Assembly (NCBI GenBank): GCA_049974865.1
Contig: JBNGCX010000015.1
Span: 4,042 to 68,041, forward strand
Origin: JAGSOU01 sp049974865
Lineage (GTDB): Bacteria > Pseudomonadota > Alphaproteobacteria > Rhodobacterales > Rhodobacteraceae
Reading direction: 5' to 3'
Length of the DNA: 64,000 nt
The notes below the pieces were generated by a model. That model was not told where the DNA came from, ran no database searches, and saw only the letters and a program-made list of their open reading frames with translations. Each line of letters starts with the position of its first letter. Positions within the stretch are counted from its first letter, which is position 1. Made by a program: the position numbers and the translations under genes. This document shows, one piece after another, positions 33,867 through 43,082 of the stretch.

Positions 33867-36233
33867 TCATTCCCGTGTCTTGAGGGCCTCGACGAGGTCG
33901 GCCCGGTCGAGGTCGCGTTTCACCAGCCAGCCCGAGATCGCCGCCGCGCCGAGGACAAACAGCATGGCCGAGCCGAAGCTTGCAGGATCGAAGATCGCCG
34001 GAATCTGGTAAAGCTCGGTCGAAAAGCCTTCGGCGATGGCGAAGGACAGGTAGTAGCCCAGCACTCCGGCCAACGGCAGCGCCAGCAGCGTCACCACGGC
34101 AAGCTCTCCCAGCAGCACGAAGCCTGCCTCGCCGCGGGTGAAGCCGATCACCCTCAGGCTGGCAAGATCGCGGGCGCGCTCGGCATAGGCGATGCGGGCG
34201 GCGTTGTAGATGATGCCGAAGGTGATCACAAAGGCCAAGGTCCCCATGACGTAACGCATGGCGCCCGCGCCGGTGTTCATCAGGGTGACCACGGCCTCGC
34301 GGGCCTCGGATTTCCGGCTGAGCCCGGCCACGGTGGGCATGTCGCGCAGGGTGCGGAAGATGTCCCGCGCGTGATTTTCGTCGATATCCAGGTAGGCGCC
34401 GGTCACGCGGTGCGGCTCTCCCAGCACGCGGTTCAGGGCCGAAAGCTCCATGAAGGCCGGCGCGCCCAGCAGCGTCTCGGCGATCCCGGCCACCGGGACC
34501 TGGAAGACCGGCTGGGCGCCTTCGCGCAACTCGATGGTCAGGGTCTCTCCGGGGCGGATTTCCAGGATTCTCGCCAGGGTACTGGAGAGGACGATGCCGC
34601 TTTTCGGCATGGTGACCGGCCGCGTTTCGCTGTCGACCGCCCGGTTCAGCACCGCGCCGGCGGGCAGGCCGCTGATCGAGCCGCGGTGGCTGTTCGGGCC
34701 GTTTCGCAACACGACGGACGCGTAGCGCACGGGCTCGGCATAGATCACGCCGGGCATCCGGTGCAGCTCGAACAGGGTCTTGTCGCTGACCGGGTTGGTG
34801 AAGGTGACGTTGACGTCGCTGCGGTCGACCACGCCGAAGGTCACCTCGATCGCCCGGTCGAAGCCGTCATAGATGGTGAGCATCGACAGCGACAGCCCCA
34901 TCCCCAGCGTGATGCCCAGAACCGCCCCGGCCATGCGCAGCGGCTGGCGCGTCAGGCGGCGGAAGACCATCCGGCTGGGCTGGTCGAGCGGCCGGATCAG
35001 CCAGGCCCCGATCCGGCCCGTGCGGCTGAAATCGGCCGGTGCCGGCGGCCGCATGGCCGCGGCCGGCGTCAACGCGAAGACCCGGCGCAGAACGAACATC
35101 CCGCCCGCCGAGGCGGCGAAGATGCTGACCGTCACCCCCGTCAGGAAAGACCCGGGCGAAAGCTGGAACACGAGGAAGGGGAACTTGTAATAGGCGGTGT
35201 AGATCCCGATCAGCGCCCGCCCCGCCGCGATGCCGCCCAGGCATCCCGCCGCCGCGCCGCCGGCGGCGATGGCCAGCACCAGCTTGAAGTAATGCGTGCC
35301 GACCTCGGCATTGGTGTAGCCGAAGGCCTTCATGAGGCCGATTTCCTCGCGCTCGGACTGCACCATGCGGGTGATGACGATGTAGAGCAGGAAGGCCGCC
35401 ACGGCGAGGAAGATCGGCGGCACCACCACCGCCCCGGCCTTCAGCCCGGTGATCTCTTCGCTGATGAAGCGGTTCGAGAAGTGATCGACCAGCCCGTAGG
35501 CGCCCTGCCCGCCATAGGGTTCTAGCAGCCGGTCTACCGCGTCCAGCACCGCCGGTTCGTCGGCGCCGCGGGCCAGCGACAGCAGCGCCTCGTTAAAGGC
35601 GCCCTCCATGTCATAGGCCGCAGACAGCGCGGTGCGGCTCATCCAGATCACGCCGAAACGCGCATCGTCCGGCACCAGCTCTCCCGGGGCGGTGGTGTAG
35701 AGAAACTCGGGCGCCTGAGCCAAGCCCACGATGCGGAAGCTGCGCCGCGCGCCGTTCATGGTGGCGCGCAGGGTGTCGCCGGGGCGCAGGCCATGGGCCT
35801 CGGCGAAGCTGTTGAGCAGCAGGATCTCGTCGCTGCGGTCGGCGTTCAGCCGCCGGCCGTCCTTGAGGTAGATGTCGTTCAGTGCGGGCGCGCCGCGGTC
35901 GGGCAGCGAGACCGCCTTTGCCTGAACCGGCAGGTCGCGATCGGGCAGGTGGATCAGCGCGCTGCCCGTCACCCGCCCCTCGGCGGCCGCGACGCCCGGG
36001 ATGGCGGCCAGCCGCTGCACGATCCGCTGGGGCGCGCGTGCGGCGGGGGCGAAAACATCGGCCAGCCTGTAGCGCTCGTAATAGGCGCGGCGGGTCTCGC
36101 TGAGCGAATTGACCAGCCCGGTCATCATCACCAGCATCAGCACGCCGACCGCGATCACCGCGCCGATGGCGACGGCCTGGCCCTTCATGCGCCACAGGTC
36201 GCGCAGGAGCTTGCGGTCCAGCGGGCTCACCAT
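33867..36233 (-). CDS. ABC transporter permease with two FtsX-like domains
   Basis: Membrane protein of 788 residues in the FtsX/MacB permease superfamily. An N-terminal helix (MKGQAVAIGAVIAVGVLMLVMMTG) precedes a large periplasmic domain, then a first three-helix FtsX domain (about residues 260-400, VVVPPIFLAVAAFLLYIVITRM ... EREEIGLMKAFGYTNAEV), a second periplasmic domain and a second FtsX domain at the end (FGIIYNAARIAYAERARDLASLRVIGFTRGEA). Starts at ATG 36233, overlapping the ATPase gene by 7 bases; GTG 36230 would give a GTGA overlap. Partners are the ATPase upstream and HlyD adaptor downstream, suggesting a tripartite exporter of unknown substrate. Confidence 0.88.
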   Translation of the reverse strand: MVSPLDRKLLRDLWRMKGQAVAIGAVIAVGVLMLVMMTGLVNSLSETRRAYYERYRLADVFAPAARAPQRIVQRLAAIPGVAAAEGRVTGSALIHLPDRDLPVQAKAVSLPDRGAPALNDIYLKDGRRLNADRSDEILLLNSFAEAHGLRPGDTLRATMNGARRSFRIVGLAQAPEFLYTTAPGELVPDDARFGVIWMSRTALSAAYDMEGAFNEALLSLARGADEPAVLDAVDRLLEPYGGQGAYGLVDHFSNRFISEEITGLKAGAVVVPPIFLAVAAFLLYIVITRMVQSEREEIGLMKAFGYTNAEVGTHYFKLVLAIAAGGAAAGCLGGIAAGRALIGIYTAYYKFPFLVFQLSPGSFLTGVTVSIFAASAGGMFVLRRVFALTPAAAMRPPAPADFSRTGRIGAWLIRPLDQPSRMVFRRLTRQPLRMAGAVLGITLGMGLSLSMLTIYDGFDRAIEVTFGVVDRSDVNVTFTNPVSDKTLFELHRMPGVIYAEPVRYASVVLRNGPNSHRGSISGLPAGAVLNRAVDSETRPVTMPKSGIVLSSTLARILEIRPGETLTIELREGAQPVFQVPVAGIAETLLGAPAFMELSALNRVLGEPHRVTGAYLDIDENHARDIFRTLRDMPTVAGLSRKSEAREAVVTLMNTGAGAMRYVMGTLAFVITFGIIYNAARIAYAERARDLASLRVIGFTRGEAGFVLLGELAVVTLLALPLAGVLGYYLSFAIAEGFSTELYQIPAIFDPASFGSAMLFVLGAAAISGWLVKRDLDRADLVEALKTRE

Positions 36234-36979
36234 TCCAGCTCCGACGGGTCGAGCTTGGTCTCGTTCACCACCACTTCGCGAATTTTGCCGTCGGCGAAAT
36301 GGATCACCCGGTCGGCGATGCCGGCGGTGGCCGCGGCATGGGTGACGATCAGCACGGTCGAGCCCAGCTTCTCGTTCACGTCGCACAGCACCTTCAGCAC
36401 GTTGCGCCCGGTCGATATGTCGAGCGCGCCGGTGGGTTCGTCGCAGAACAGCACCGTCGGCTGCTTGGCGATGGCGCGGGCGATGGCGACGCGCTGCTGC
36501 TCGCCGCCCGAAAGCTGGGCCGGGAAATGATCGACGCGCTCGCGCAGGCCGACCAGTGCGAGCGCCTCGTCCGGGTCCATCGGGTCCTCGGCGATCTCGG
36601 TGACCAGCTCCACGTTCTCATGGGCGGTCAGGCTGGGCATCAGGTTGTAGAACTGGAAGACGAAGCCGACATGCTCGCGACGATAATGCGTGAGCTCGGC
36701 GTCGGTCATTTCCGAAAGGCAGTGATCGCGGTAATGGACCTCGCCCTCGGTGCCGCGGTCCAGACCGCCGATGATGTTCAGCAGCGTGGACTTGCCGCTG
36801 CCCGAGGGGCCCAGCAGCACCACGATCTCGCCATCGGGAATCTCCAGGTCGACGCCGCGCAGGGCATGCACGGCGGAATGGCCCTTGCCATAAACCTTGG
36901 TCAGCCCTTTGGTGATGAAGGCAAGGTCCTGGGGCGTTTCGGCCGGCTTGTCCAAGGGGCACCTTTTCCGCGGGGTCAC
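36227..36979 (-). CDS. ABC transporter ATPase (LolD/MacB-type)
   Basis: ATP-binding protein of 250 residues. Walker A GPSGSGKSTLLNIIGGLD, Q-loop FVFQFYNLMPSLTAHENVEL (the FQxxNLxPxLTxxEN form typical of LolD/MacB exporters), signature LSGGEQQRVAIARA, Walker B TVLFCDEPTGALD and H-loop VTHAAATAG. First gene of the export cassette. ATG 36979 is given; a TTG codon nearer the conserved start (DKPAETPQ) is possible. Confidence 0.9.
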   Translation of the reverse strand: MTPRKRCPLDKPAETPQDLAFITKGLTKVYGKGHSAVHALRGVDLEIPDGEIVVLLGPSGSGKSTLLNIIGGLDRGTEGEVHYRDHCLSEMTDAELTHYRREHVGFVFQFYNLMPSLTAHENVELVTEIAEDPMDPDEALALVGLRERVDHFPAQLSGGEQQRVAIARAIAKQPTVLFCDEPTGALDISTGRNVLKVLCDVNEKLGSTVLIVTHAAATAGIADRVIHFADGKIREVVVNETKLDPSELEW

Positions 36980-37040
36980 TCCCGCCCGAGGTTACGGGCC
37001 GGGAGGCGGGAGGGAAAGCCCGCAACCCCCGGCACGCGGG

Positions 37041-38318
37041 TCATTCCTTCACATAGGCTTGGCCATCGGCTGCCGGCGGCCGCGACCGGCCGATCAGGCC
37101 GGCCACCACGATGATGGTGGCGATATAGGGCGACATGGCCAGGAATTCCGACGGGATCGGGGTGTTCAGCAGCGCCAGTTTCTGCTGCAGCGAATCCGCG
37201 AAGCCGAAGACCAGCGCCGCCATCAGCGCGCCCACCGGGTGCCAGCGCCCGAAGATCATCGCAGCGAGGCCGATATAGCCCCGCCCGCCGGTCATGTTCT
37301 CGTCGAACCGCCCGACCGAGCCCAGCGTGAACCACGCCCCGCCGAACCCGGCCACCATGCCCGCCATGGTCACGTTGATATAGCGGGTGCGGAAGACGTT
37401 GATGCCCAGCGTGTCGGCGGCGCGCGGATGCTCGCCCACCGAGCGGGCGCGCAGGCCCATCCTTGTGTAGAACAGGTAATAGGTGGCCACCGAGACCATG
37501 ATGATCGCGCCGTAGACGAAGATGTTCTGGTTGAACAGCACCGGTCCGACCACCGGCAGATCGCCCAGCAGCGGGATCTTGACGGGGCGGAAGACCGGCG
37601 CGTTGTTCAGAAAGCGGTACTCGGAATAGACCTGCGAGCTGACATAGGAGGTCACCCCGAGCACGAAGAGGTTGATGACCACGCCCGCGATGATCTGGTC
37701 CACCCGGTAGGTCACCACCAGCGCGGCCAGGATGAAGCCGAACAGCCCGCCGATGGCCACCGCCGCCGCCAGCCCGCCGAGCCCGCCCAGCAGCGACCCG
37801 ACCAGCGCGCCGGTGAAGGCGCCGGCCAGCAGCATGCCCTCGATGGCGATGTTGATCACGGCCACGCGCTCGGACAGCACGCCGGCAAGGCCCCCCAGCG
37901 CGATGGGCACGGCGCGCACCACCGTCGCCTGAAGCATGCCGGTCAGAGAGAAGGATTTCCCCGCCGTTGCCCAGACGAGGAAGGCCGCCACCGCCAGGAA
38001 CAGGCCGAAGCCCAGCGACAGGCTGGTCCAGCGCACGCCGCCCCGAAGGTACTGGCGCGCGCCCAGGAAGGCCAGGACCGCCGCCGCGATGTAGCTGAAG
38101 GGCAGGGCCGGCACCACCAGGTTGGGCAGGGCGAAGGGTTCGTTCGGCCGCGACAGGCGGAAGGTGGCGTCTCCTTCCAGGCCCGGCGCGAAGACCACTG
38201 CCACGAGGGCGGCCAGCCCCAGCAGGACGGCGCCGGTGATGCGGGCCTGTCGCTGGCGGCCTTTCCCGTGGAGCTGCGGCCCCGGGGCAATCGTCTCTGC
38301 CTCTACTTGGCTGGTCAT
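37041..38318 (-). CDS. BMP-type ABC importer, permease 2
   Basis: Permease of 425 residues of the branched-chain/simple-sugar family used with BMP binding proteins (YufQ/NupQ-like). A hydrophobic core from about residue 110 to 410 contains ALGGLAGVLSERVAVINIAIEGMLLAGAFTGALVG, the family signature, and later AAGFGGAWFTLG-type and GYIGLAAMIFGRWHPVGALMAALVFGFADSLQ. The first 100 residues are longer than usual and hold two extra hydrophobic segments. It follows the first permease after 7 bases. Confidence 0.88.
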   Translation of the reverse strand: MTSQVEAETIAPGPQLHGKGRQRQARITGAVLLGLAALVAVVFAPGLEGDATFRLSRPNEPFALPNLVVPALPFSYIAAAVLAFLGARQYLRGGVRWTSLSLGFGLFLAVAAFLVWATAGKSFSLTGMLQATVVRAVPIALGGLAGVLSERVAVINIAIEGMLLAGAFTGALVGSLLGGLGGLAAAVAIGGLFGFILAALVVTYRVDQIIAGVVINLFVLGVTSYVSSQVYSEYRFLNNAPVFRPVKIPLLGDLPVVGPVLFNQNIFVYGAIIMVSVATYYLFYTRMGLRARSVGEHPRAADTLGINVFRTRYINVTMAGMVAGFGGAWFTLGSVGRFDENMTGGRGYIGLAAMIFGRWHPVGALMAALVFGFADSLQQKLALLNTPIPSEFLAMSPYIATIIVVAGLIGRSRPPAADGQAYVKE

Positions 38319-38325
38319 GATGCGC

Positions 38326-39465
38326 TCACTCCTTCGATGGCTTGGTCAGCTTGCTGAAGCCCCAAGGGAAAAGGGTTCGCACCAGAAGCGGCGCGGCGAT
38401 GAAGATGATGATCAGCGCCTGGATGATGCTGATCAGGTCGATGCTGACGCCGGCATCCACCTGCATCTGCCGCCCCCCGGCCTCGAGCGCGCCGAAGAGC
38501 AGCCCGGCCAGCAGCACGCCGACCGGATGCGACCGGCCCAGCAGCGCCACCGAGATCGCGTCGAACCCGATCCCGGCCGAGAAACCCGGCGTCGCGCGGC
38601 CCAGCACGCCCAGCACTTGGTTGGCGCCGGCGAGTCCGGCCAGGGCCCCGGCCAGTCCCATCACCAGGACGATCAGCACACCCGCGCGCATGCCGGCATA
38701 GCGTGCCGCATCCGGGCTTTCGCCGCTAGTGCGGAACTCGAACCCCAGCCGGGTCTTGAACAGCAGCCAGTAGACGATGGCCACCGCCGCCAGCATCAGG
38801 AAAATCCCCGCGTGAATGCGCAGGTTGGGGTCGAGGAAGCTCAGCAGGCGCGGCAGCTCCGCGCTGTCCAGAACCGATTTCGACACCGGGTCGGCGCGGC
38901 CCTCGCGCTGGATGAAGGGCAGGCGCAGCATGTAGTCGATCAGGCGGAAGGAAATCAGGTTGAGCATAATGGTGGAGATCACCTCATGCGCCCCGGTCGC
39001 GGCCCGCAACCAGCCCGCGATCGAGGCATAAAGCCCCCCGGCCACCGCCCCCGCCAGCAGCGCCAGCGGCAGGTGGATCGCCGCGGGAAGCCCGGGAAAA
39101 CTGAAGCCCACGATGACCGTGGCCATGCCGCCGACCAGGATCTGCCCCTCGGCGCCGATATTGAACAGCCCGGCGCGGAAGCCCAGCGCCAGGCCCAGCC
39201 CCGCCAGGGTCAGCGGCGCGGCGGCGGTCAGCGTTTCCGAGATCGCGTTGAGCGAGCCGACCGAGCCCTCCAGCAGCGCCACGTAGGAGCGGCCGATCGT
39301 GGGCAGGTCCACATTGGTGGCCAGCATGGTCAGGGCGCCCAGGATCAGGGCCACGATGACTGCGAAGACCGGCACCACCACCAGGTCCTCGAAGGCGGCG
39401 CGGTCGGGCGCGGCGCGTTCGAGCAGGTTCTCGGAAAGTTTGTCTGTGGGGTCCTGATACTTCAT
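38326..39465 (-). CDS. BMP-type ABC importer, permease 1
   Basis: Permease of 379 residues (YufP/NupP-like). The signature LTLAGLGLALGFRAGLFNIGAEGQILVGGMATV lies around residues 105-140, and GIGFDAISVALLGRSHPVGVLLAGLLFGALEAGG near the C-terminus. It overlaps the ATPase gene by 4 bases. Together with the second permease it forms the membrane channel. The N-terminal 40 residues are hydrophilic. Confidence 0.88.
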   Translation of the reverse strand: MKYQDPTDKLSENLLERAAPDRAAFEDLVVVPVFAVIVALILGALTMLATNVDLPTIGRSYVALLEGSVGSLNAISETLTAAAPLTLAGLGLALGFRAGLFNIGAEGQILVGGMATVIVGFSFPGLPAAIHLPLALLAGAVAGGLYASIAGWLRAATGAHEVISTIMLNLISFRLIDYMLRLPFIQREGRADPVSKSVLDSAELPRLLSFLDPNLRIHAGIFLMLAAVAIVYWLLFKTRLGFEFRTSGESPDAARYAGMRAGVLIVLVMGLAGALAGLAGANQVLGVLGRATPGFSAGIGFDAISVALLGRSHPVGVLLAGLLFGALEAGGRQMQVDAGVSIDLISIIQALIIIFIAAPLLVRTLFPWGFSKLTKPSKE

Positions 39466-40967
39466 GCCACCGCTCCTGCCATGGCCAGGCCGACCTTCGA
39501 TTTCTCGGCCGTGGCGCCGTCGAATTCTGCGACGAGTTTGCCCTCGTACATCACGAGGATTCGGTCGGAGAGAGCCAGGATCTCGTCCAGTTCGGACGAG
39601 ACGATGAGCACCCCGTCACCCTCGTTTCGGGCATGCATGATCCGGCCGTGGATATACTCGATCGAGCCCACGTCGAGCCCCCGCGTGGGCTGCGCGGCGA
39701 TCAGCATCTCGGTGTCGCGCGACAGTTCGCGCGCCACGATGACCTTTTGCTGGTTGCCGCCCGACAACTTGCCCACGGGTTTGAAGATCGACGTGGTGCG
39801 CACGTCGAAGTCCCGCGCGTTGCGCGCGGCGGCCTCGTTGACCGCCTTCCAAAGCATGTTCGGCCCGCGCGAGAAGCGGTCGTCGTAATAAGAGTCGAGC
39901 ACCATGTTCTCGGCGATGGTGAAGGCGGGCACCAGGCCGGTGCGCAGCCGGTCCTCGGGGATATGGGCGAAGCCCAGCTGGTGGCGCTTGCGGGCCGAGG
40001 CATTGGTGATGTCCTGCCCCTTGAACCGCACCTCGCCGCTGGCCACGTGGCGCAGCCCGGTCAGGGCCTCGACCAGCGGCGTCTGGCCGTTGCCCTGCAC
40101 GCCGGCGATGCCCACCACCTCGCCGCGGTGGACGGTCATGCTGATGTGATCGACCGCGATGTCGTCATTGTCGCGCAGCACCACCAGGTCGCGCACCTCC
40201 AGCAGCGCCTCGCCCGGCTTGGCCGGGGGCTTGTCCACGGCGAAGCTGACGGGTCGGCCTACCATCATCTCGGCCAACTCCGCCTCGGTCATTTCCTTGG
40301 GGTCGCCGCCGCCCACGATCTCGCCCGTGCGCAACACGCTGATGCGGTCGGCGATCTCGATGATTTCGTTTAGCTTGTGGGTGATGAAAACGACGGCCTT
40401 GCCGTCGTCGCGCAGACCGCGGACGATCTTGAAGAAATCCTCGACCTCCTGCGGGGTCAGTACGGCGGTGGGCTCGTCGAAGATCACCACCTCGGCCGAG
40501 CGGAACAACACCTTGATGATCTCGACCCGCTGCTGGATGCCCACCGGCAGGTCCTCGATCAGCGCGTCGGGATCGACCTGCAGCCCGTAGGTGTCGTTTA
40601 TCTCGCGCACCTGCTCGCGCGCCTTTTTCAGGTCGAGGTGATCGAGCAGCCCGGTGGGCTCGACCCCCAGGACCACGTTCTCGGCCACGGTGAAGACGGG
40701 GACCAGCATGAAGTGCTGATGCACCATGCCGATACCGGCGGCGATGGCGTCGCCGGGGCCGTCGAAGGTGACGGGCCTGCCGTCGATCAGGATCTCGCCT
40801 TCGCTCGGGCTGTAGAGGCCGCACAGCACGTTCATCAGCGTGGACTTGCCCGCCCCGTTCTCGCCCAGCAAGCCCAGCACCTGTCCGGCGCGGATGTCCA
40901 GGTTGACGTCGCGGTTGGCCACCAGCGATCCAAAGCGTTTGGTGATGCCGCGCAGATCGATATCCAT
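39462..40967 (-). CDS. BMP-type ABC importer, double ATPase
   Basis: Protein of 501 residues with two fused ATP-binding domains (about 1-240 and 255-495), as in sugar/nucleoside importers. The first domain is canonical (GENGAGKSTLMNVLCG, EDLPVGIQQRVEIIKVLF, VVIFDEPTAVLTPQEV). In the second, the Walker A position reads GVQGNGQTPLVEAL, lacking the Lys, as is usual in this family; it keeps KLSGGNQQKVIVAREL. It is separated from the binding-protein gene by a stem-loop. Confidence 0.9.
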   Translation of the reverse strand: MDIDLRGITKRFGSLVANRDVNLDIRAGQVLGLLGENGAGKSTLMNVLCGLYSPSEGEILIDGRPVTFDGPGDAIAAGIGMVHQHFMLVPVFTVAENVVLGVEPTGLLDHLDLKKAREQVREINDTYGLQVDPDALIEDLPVGIQQRVEIIKVLFRSAEVVIFDEPTAVLTPQEVEDFFKIVRGLRDDGKAVVFITHKLNEIIEIADRISVLRTGEIVGGGDPKEMTEAELAEMMVGRPVSFAVDKPPAKPGEALLEVRDLVVLRDNDDIAVDHISMTVHRGEVVGIAGVQGNGQTPLVEALTGLRHVASGEVRFKGQDITNASARKRHQLGFAHIPEDRLRTGLVPAFTIAENMVLDSYYDDRFSRGPNMLWKAVNEAAARNARDFDVRTTSIFKPVGKLSGGNQQKVIVARELSRDTEMLIAAQPTRGLDVGSIEYIHGRIMHARNEGDGVLIVSSELDEILALSDRILVMYEGKLVAEFDGATAEKSKVGLAMAGAVA

Positions 40968-40992
40968 GCCTGCCCCTTCCCCCGATAGTAAA

Positions 40993-41023
40993 GGGCCGCC
41001 GCCCGCCGGGCAGGCGGCGGCCC
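40993..41023 (-). terminator. Stem-loop between binding-protein and ATPase genes
   Basis: GGGCCGCCGCC and GGCGGCGGCCC form an 11-bp GC-only stem across an 9-base loop. On the minus strand it is followed by the weak T-run CTTTACT. It lies in the only sizeable gap of the operon, so it probably attenuates or stabilises the upstream binding-protein mRNA. Confidence 0.6.
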
Positions 41024-41037
41024 CGCCGGCGACCGGA

Positions 41038-42054
41038 TCAGCCGCCGACCTTGATCGACCCGTCGATGATGCCGGCGCGGATTTCTTCGACCTCGGCTTT
41101 CAGCTCGTCCGGCACCAGGTCTTCCATGTCGTGGTAGGGGGCGAGGCCCACGCCGCCGTTCTCCAGCGTGCCCACCAGATCGCCGCCTTCGAACTGGCCG
41201 TTCATGGTGCGCTCGATCACGTCATACACGGTGTTGTCCATCCGCTTGGTGATCGAGGTCAGATAGACATGGCCCTTTTCGGGGTCGGTCTCGTAGAGGT
41301 CGGCATCGACGCCGATGATCTTCATCTGGTCGGTCCCCAGCTCATCGGCCAGCGCGGCCGAGCCGAGCCCCACGGGGCCGGCCACGGGCAGCACGATGTC
41401 GGCGCCCTCGTCATAGAGGTTCTGGGCGAAGGCGCGGCCGTCGTCGAGCGACTCGAAGTTGTTGGTGAAAAGCCCCTCGCGGCTCTCGGGGTTCCAGCCC
41501 AGCACGGTCACGTCGGTATCGTGCTTTTCGTTGTAATACATCGCGCCGTGGTAGAAGCCGTCCATGAAGATCGTCACCGGCGGGATGTTGATGCCGCCGA
41601 AGGTGCCCAGGATCCCGGTCTTGGTCATGCCCGCCGCCAGGTAGCCGGCCAGGAAGGCGGCCTCGTCGGTGGCGTAGACCTGGCCCAGCACGTTGGGGAT
41701 GACCGGGTCATAGGAATAGTCGACGATCGAGAATTTCTGGTCCGGGTTGGCCTTGGCCGCCGCGGCGGTCGCGTCGCCCAGCAGGAAGCCCACGGTAATG
41801 ATGACATCGCACTGGCCGCCCAGCAGCGAGTTGATGTTGGCCTCGTAATCGGTCTCGGCCTGGGATTCCAGGTAACGGCCATCGACGCCCAGCTCTTCCT
41901 GCGCGTTCAGCACGCCCTGCCACGCGGTCTGGTTGAAGCTGTTGTCGTCGATCCCGCCGGTGTCGGTGACCTGACAGGCGGTGAAATCGGCCGCCATTGC
42001 ACCGGTCGCCAGGAATGTCCCCGCGACCGCGGCGCGCAATGTCATCTTAAGCAT
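41038..42054 (-). CDS. BMP-family periplasmic binding protein
   Basis: Binding protein of 338 residues in the BMP/Med/TmpC family, whose known ligands are mainly purine nucleosides. Signal peptide: LRAAVAGTFLATGAMA-ADF. The mature protein has QVTDTGGIDDNSFNQTAWQG (conserved ligand-loop DxGGxxDxSFN), DVIITVGFLLGDATAAAA, LAGYLAAGMTKTGILGTFGG and IIGVDADLYETDP. No lipobox Cys is present, so it is periplasmic rather than a lipoprotein. First gene of the four-gene importer. ATG 42054 follows AAGGAGATCG. Confidence 0.9.
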   Translation of the reverse strand: MLKMTLRAAVAGTFLATGAMAADFTACQVTDTGGIDDNSFNQTAWQGVLNAQEELGVDGRYLESQAETDYEANINSLLGGQCDVIITVGFLLGDATAAAAKANPDQKFSIVDYSYDPVIPNVLGQVYATDEAAFLAGYLAAGMTKTGILGTFGGINIPPVTIFMDGFYHGAMYYNEKHDTDVTVLGWNPESREGLFTNNFESLDDGRAFAQNLYDEGADIVLPVAGPVGLGSAALADELGTDQMKIIGVDADLYETDPEKGHVYLTSITKRMDNTVYDVIERTMNGQFEGGDLVGTLENGGVGLAPYHDMEDLVPDELKAEVEEIRAGIIDGSIKVGG

Positions 42055-42323
42055 TTCGATCTCCTTGTTGGACTTAATGCAATCATGTGGCCGGGCGCAC
42101 CGGCAATGCCGCCGAGCCCGCCGGCGCGGCCCATCGCAAACCACGGATCCGTTGCCGGAAAGACGGATGTTGCAGCATGGGAGAAATGCGCCAATCCCTT
42201 GTTGAATATTGACCGGACACTCAAAAAAACAGTGCCCACGGCGATTTGCCAAGTCAAGAACGGATCAACGCGCGCAGAGGGGGGACGTCGCGTAGCCTTC
42301 GGGGAGCGCAGGCGCAGGCGGGT
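42055..42323. promoter_or_regulatory. Leader region of the BMP importer operon
   Basis: 269 bases between the thi permease end and the BMP gene start. On the minus strand it has TTGACTTGGCAAATCG and a TTTTTTT run followed by TTGAGTGTCCGGTCAATATTCAA with partial dyad symmetry. I could not place a -10 box with confidence. It presumably holds the promoter of the importer operon. Confidence 0.35.
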
Positions 42324-43082
42324 TCAGCGCGGGCCGGCCCCGGGCTCCTGCCGGCGCAGAAGGATGCGGCAGCCGCGGTCGACGGCCGCGTGCAGCGTCA
42401 GGGTGAATGCGGCCAGGACCAGCAGCGCGGCGAACATCAGGTCGATCTTGGCTCGCCCGTTGGCCAGCAGCATCAGGTAGCCCAGCCCGCGCGAGGCGCC
42501 CACCCATTCGCCGATGATCGCGCCGATCGGGGCATAGACTGCGGCCAGCCGCAGGCCCGAGGCAAAGCCGGGCAGTGCGGCGGGGATGCGGATGTGCCAA
42601 AGCGCCCGCGCCGATGGCGCCCCCATGACGCGCGCCAGGCCCAGCCACTCGCCGGGCGTGCGCATCAATGCGTCGAAGAAGGCCGAGGTCACGGGAAAAT
42701 AGATGATCAGCAGGGCCATGGCGATCTTCGACCACAGCCCGTAGCCCAGCCACAACGTCAGGATCGGCGCCAGCGCGAAGACCGGGATGGCCTGGCTGAA
42801 CACCAGCGCGGGCCGCAGCAGCGCCCGGACCATTGGCGAGGCGGCCATGAGAATGGCCGAAACCCCGCCCAGCACGGCCCCGATGGCCAGTCCGATCAGC
42901 ACCTCGCTTGCGGTGACCAGCGCATGTTCGGCGATCAGCGCGCGGCCGGTCCACAGCGTGCCGAACACCCGGGCGGGTCCTGGCAGGATATAGGGTGGCA
43001 GCGCGGCCAGCGTCACGATGGCCTGCCATGCCAGCACGCCGAGGGCGGCGATGGCGGCGGTTTTCGCCGCCCGCCTCATCAC
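42324..43082 (-). CDS. ABC permease for thiamine-pyrimidine precursor (ThiX-like)
   Basis: Single-domain permease of 252 residues with six helices, of the taurine/nitrate/pyrimidine (SsuC/ThiX) family. The EAA loop reads MGAPSARALWHIRIPAALPGFASGLRLAAVYAPIGAIIGEWVGAS. It overlaps the ATPase gene by 4 bases and ends the TPP-riboswitch operon. With the adjacent binding protein, ATPase and TenA it most likely imports HMP or formylaminopyrimidine. Confidence 0.85.
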   Translation of the reverse strand: MMRRAAKTAAIAALGVLAWQAIVTLAALPPYILPGPARVFGTLWTGRALIAEHALVTASEVLIGLAIGAVLGGVSAILMAASPMVRALLRPALVFSQAIPVFALAPILTLWLGYGLWSKIAMALLIIYFPVTSAFFDALMRTPGEWLGLARVMGAPSARALWHIRIPAALPGFASGLRLAAVYAPIGAIIGEWVGASRGLGYLMLLANGRAKIDLMFAALLVLAAFTLTLHAAVDRGCRILLRRQEPGAGPR

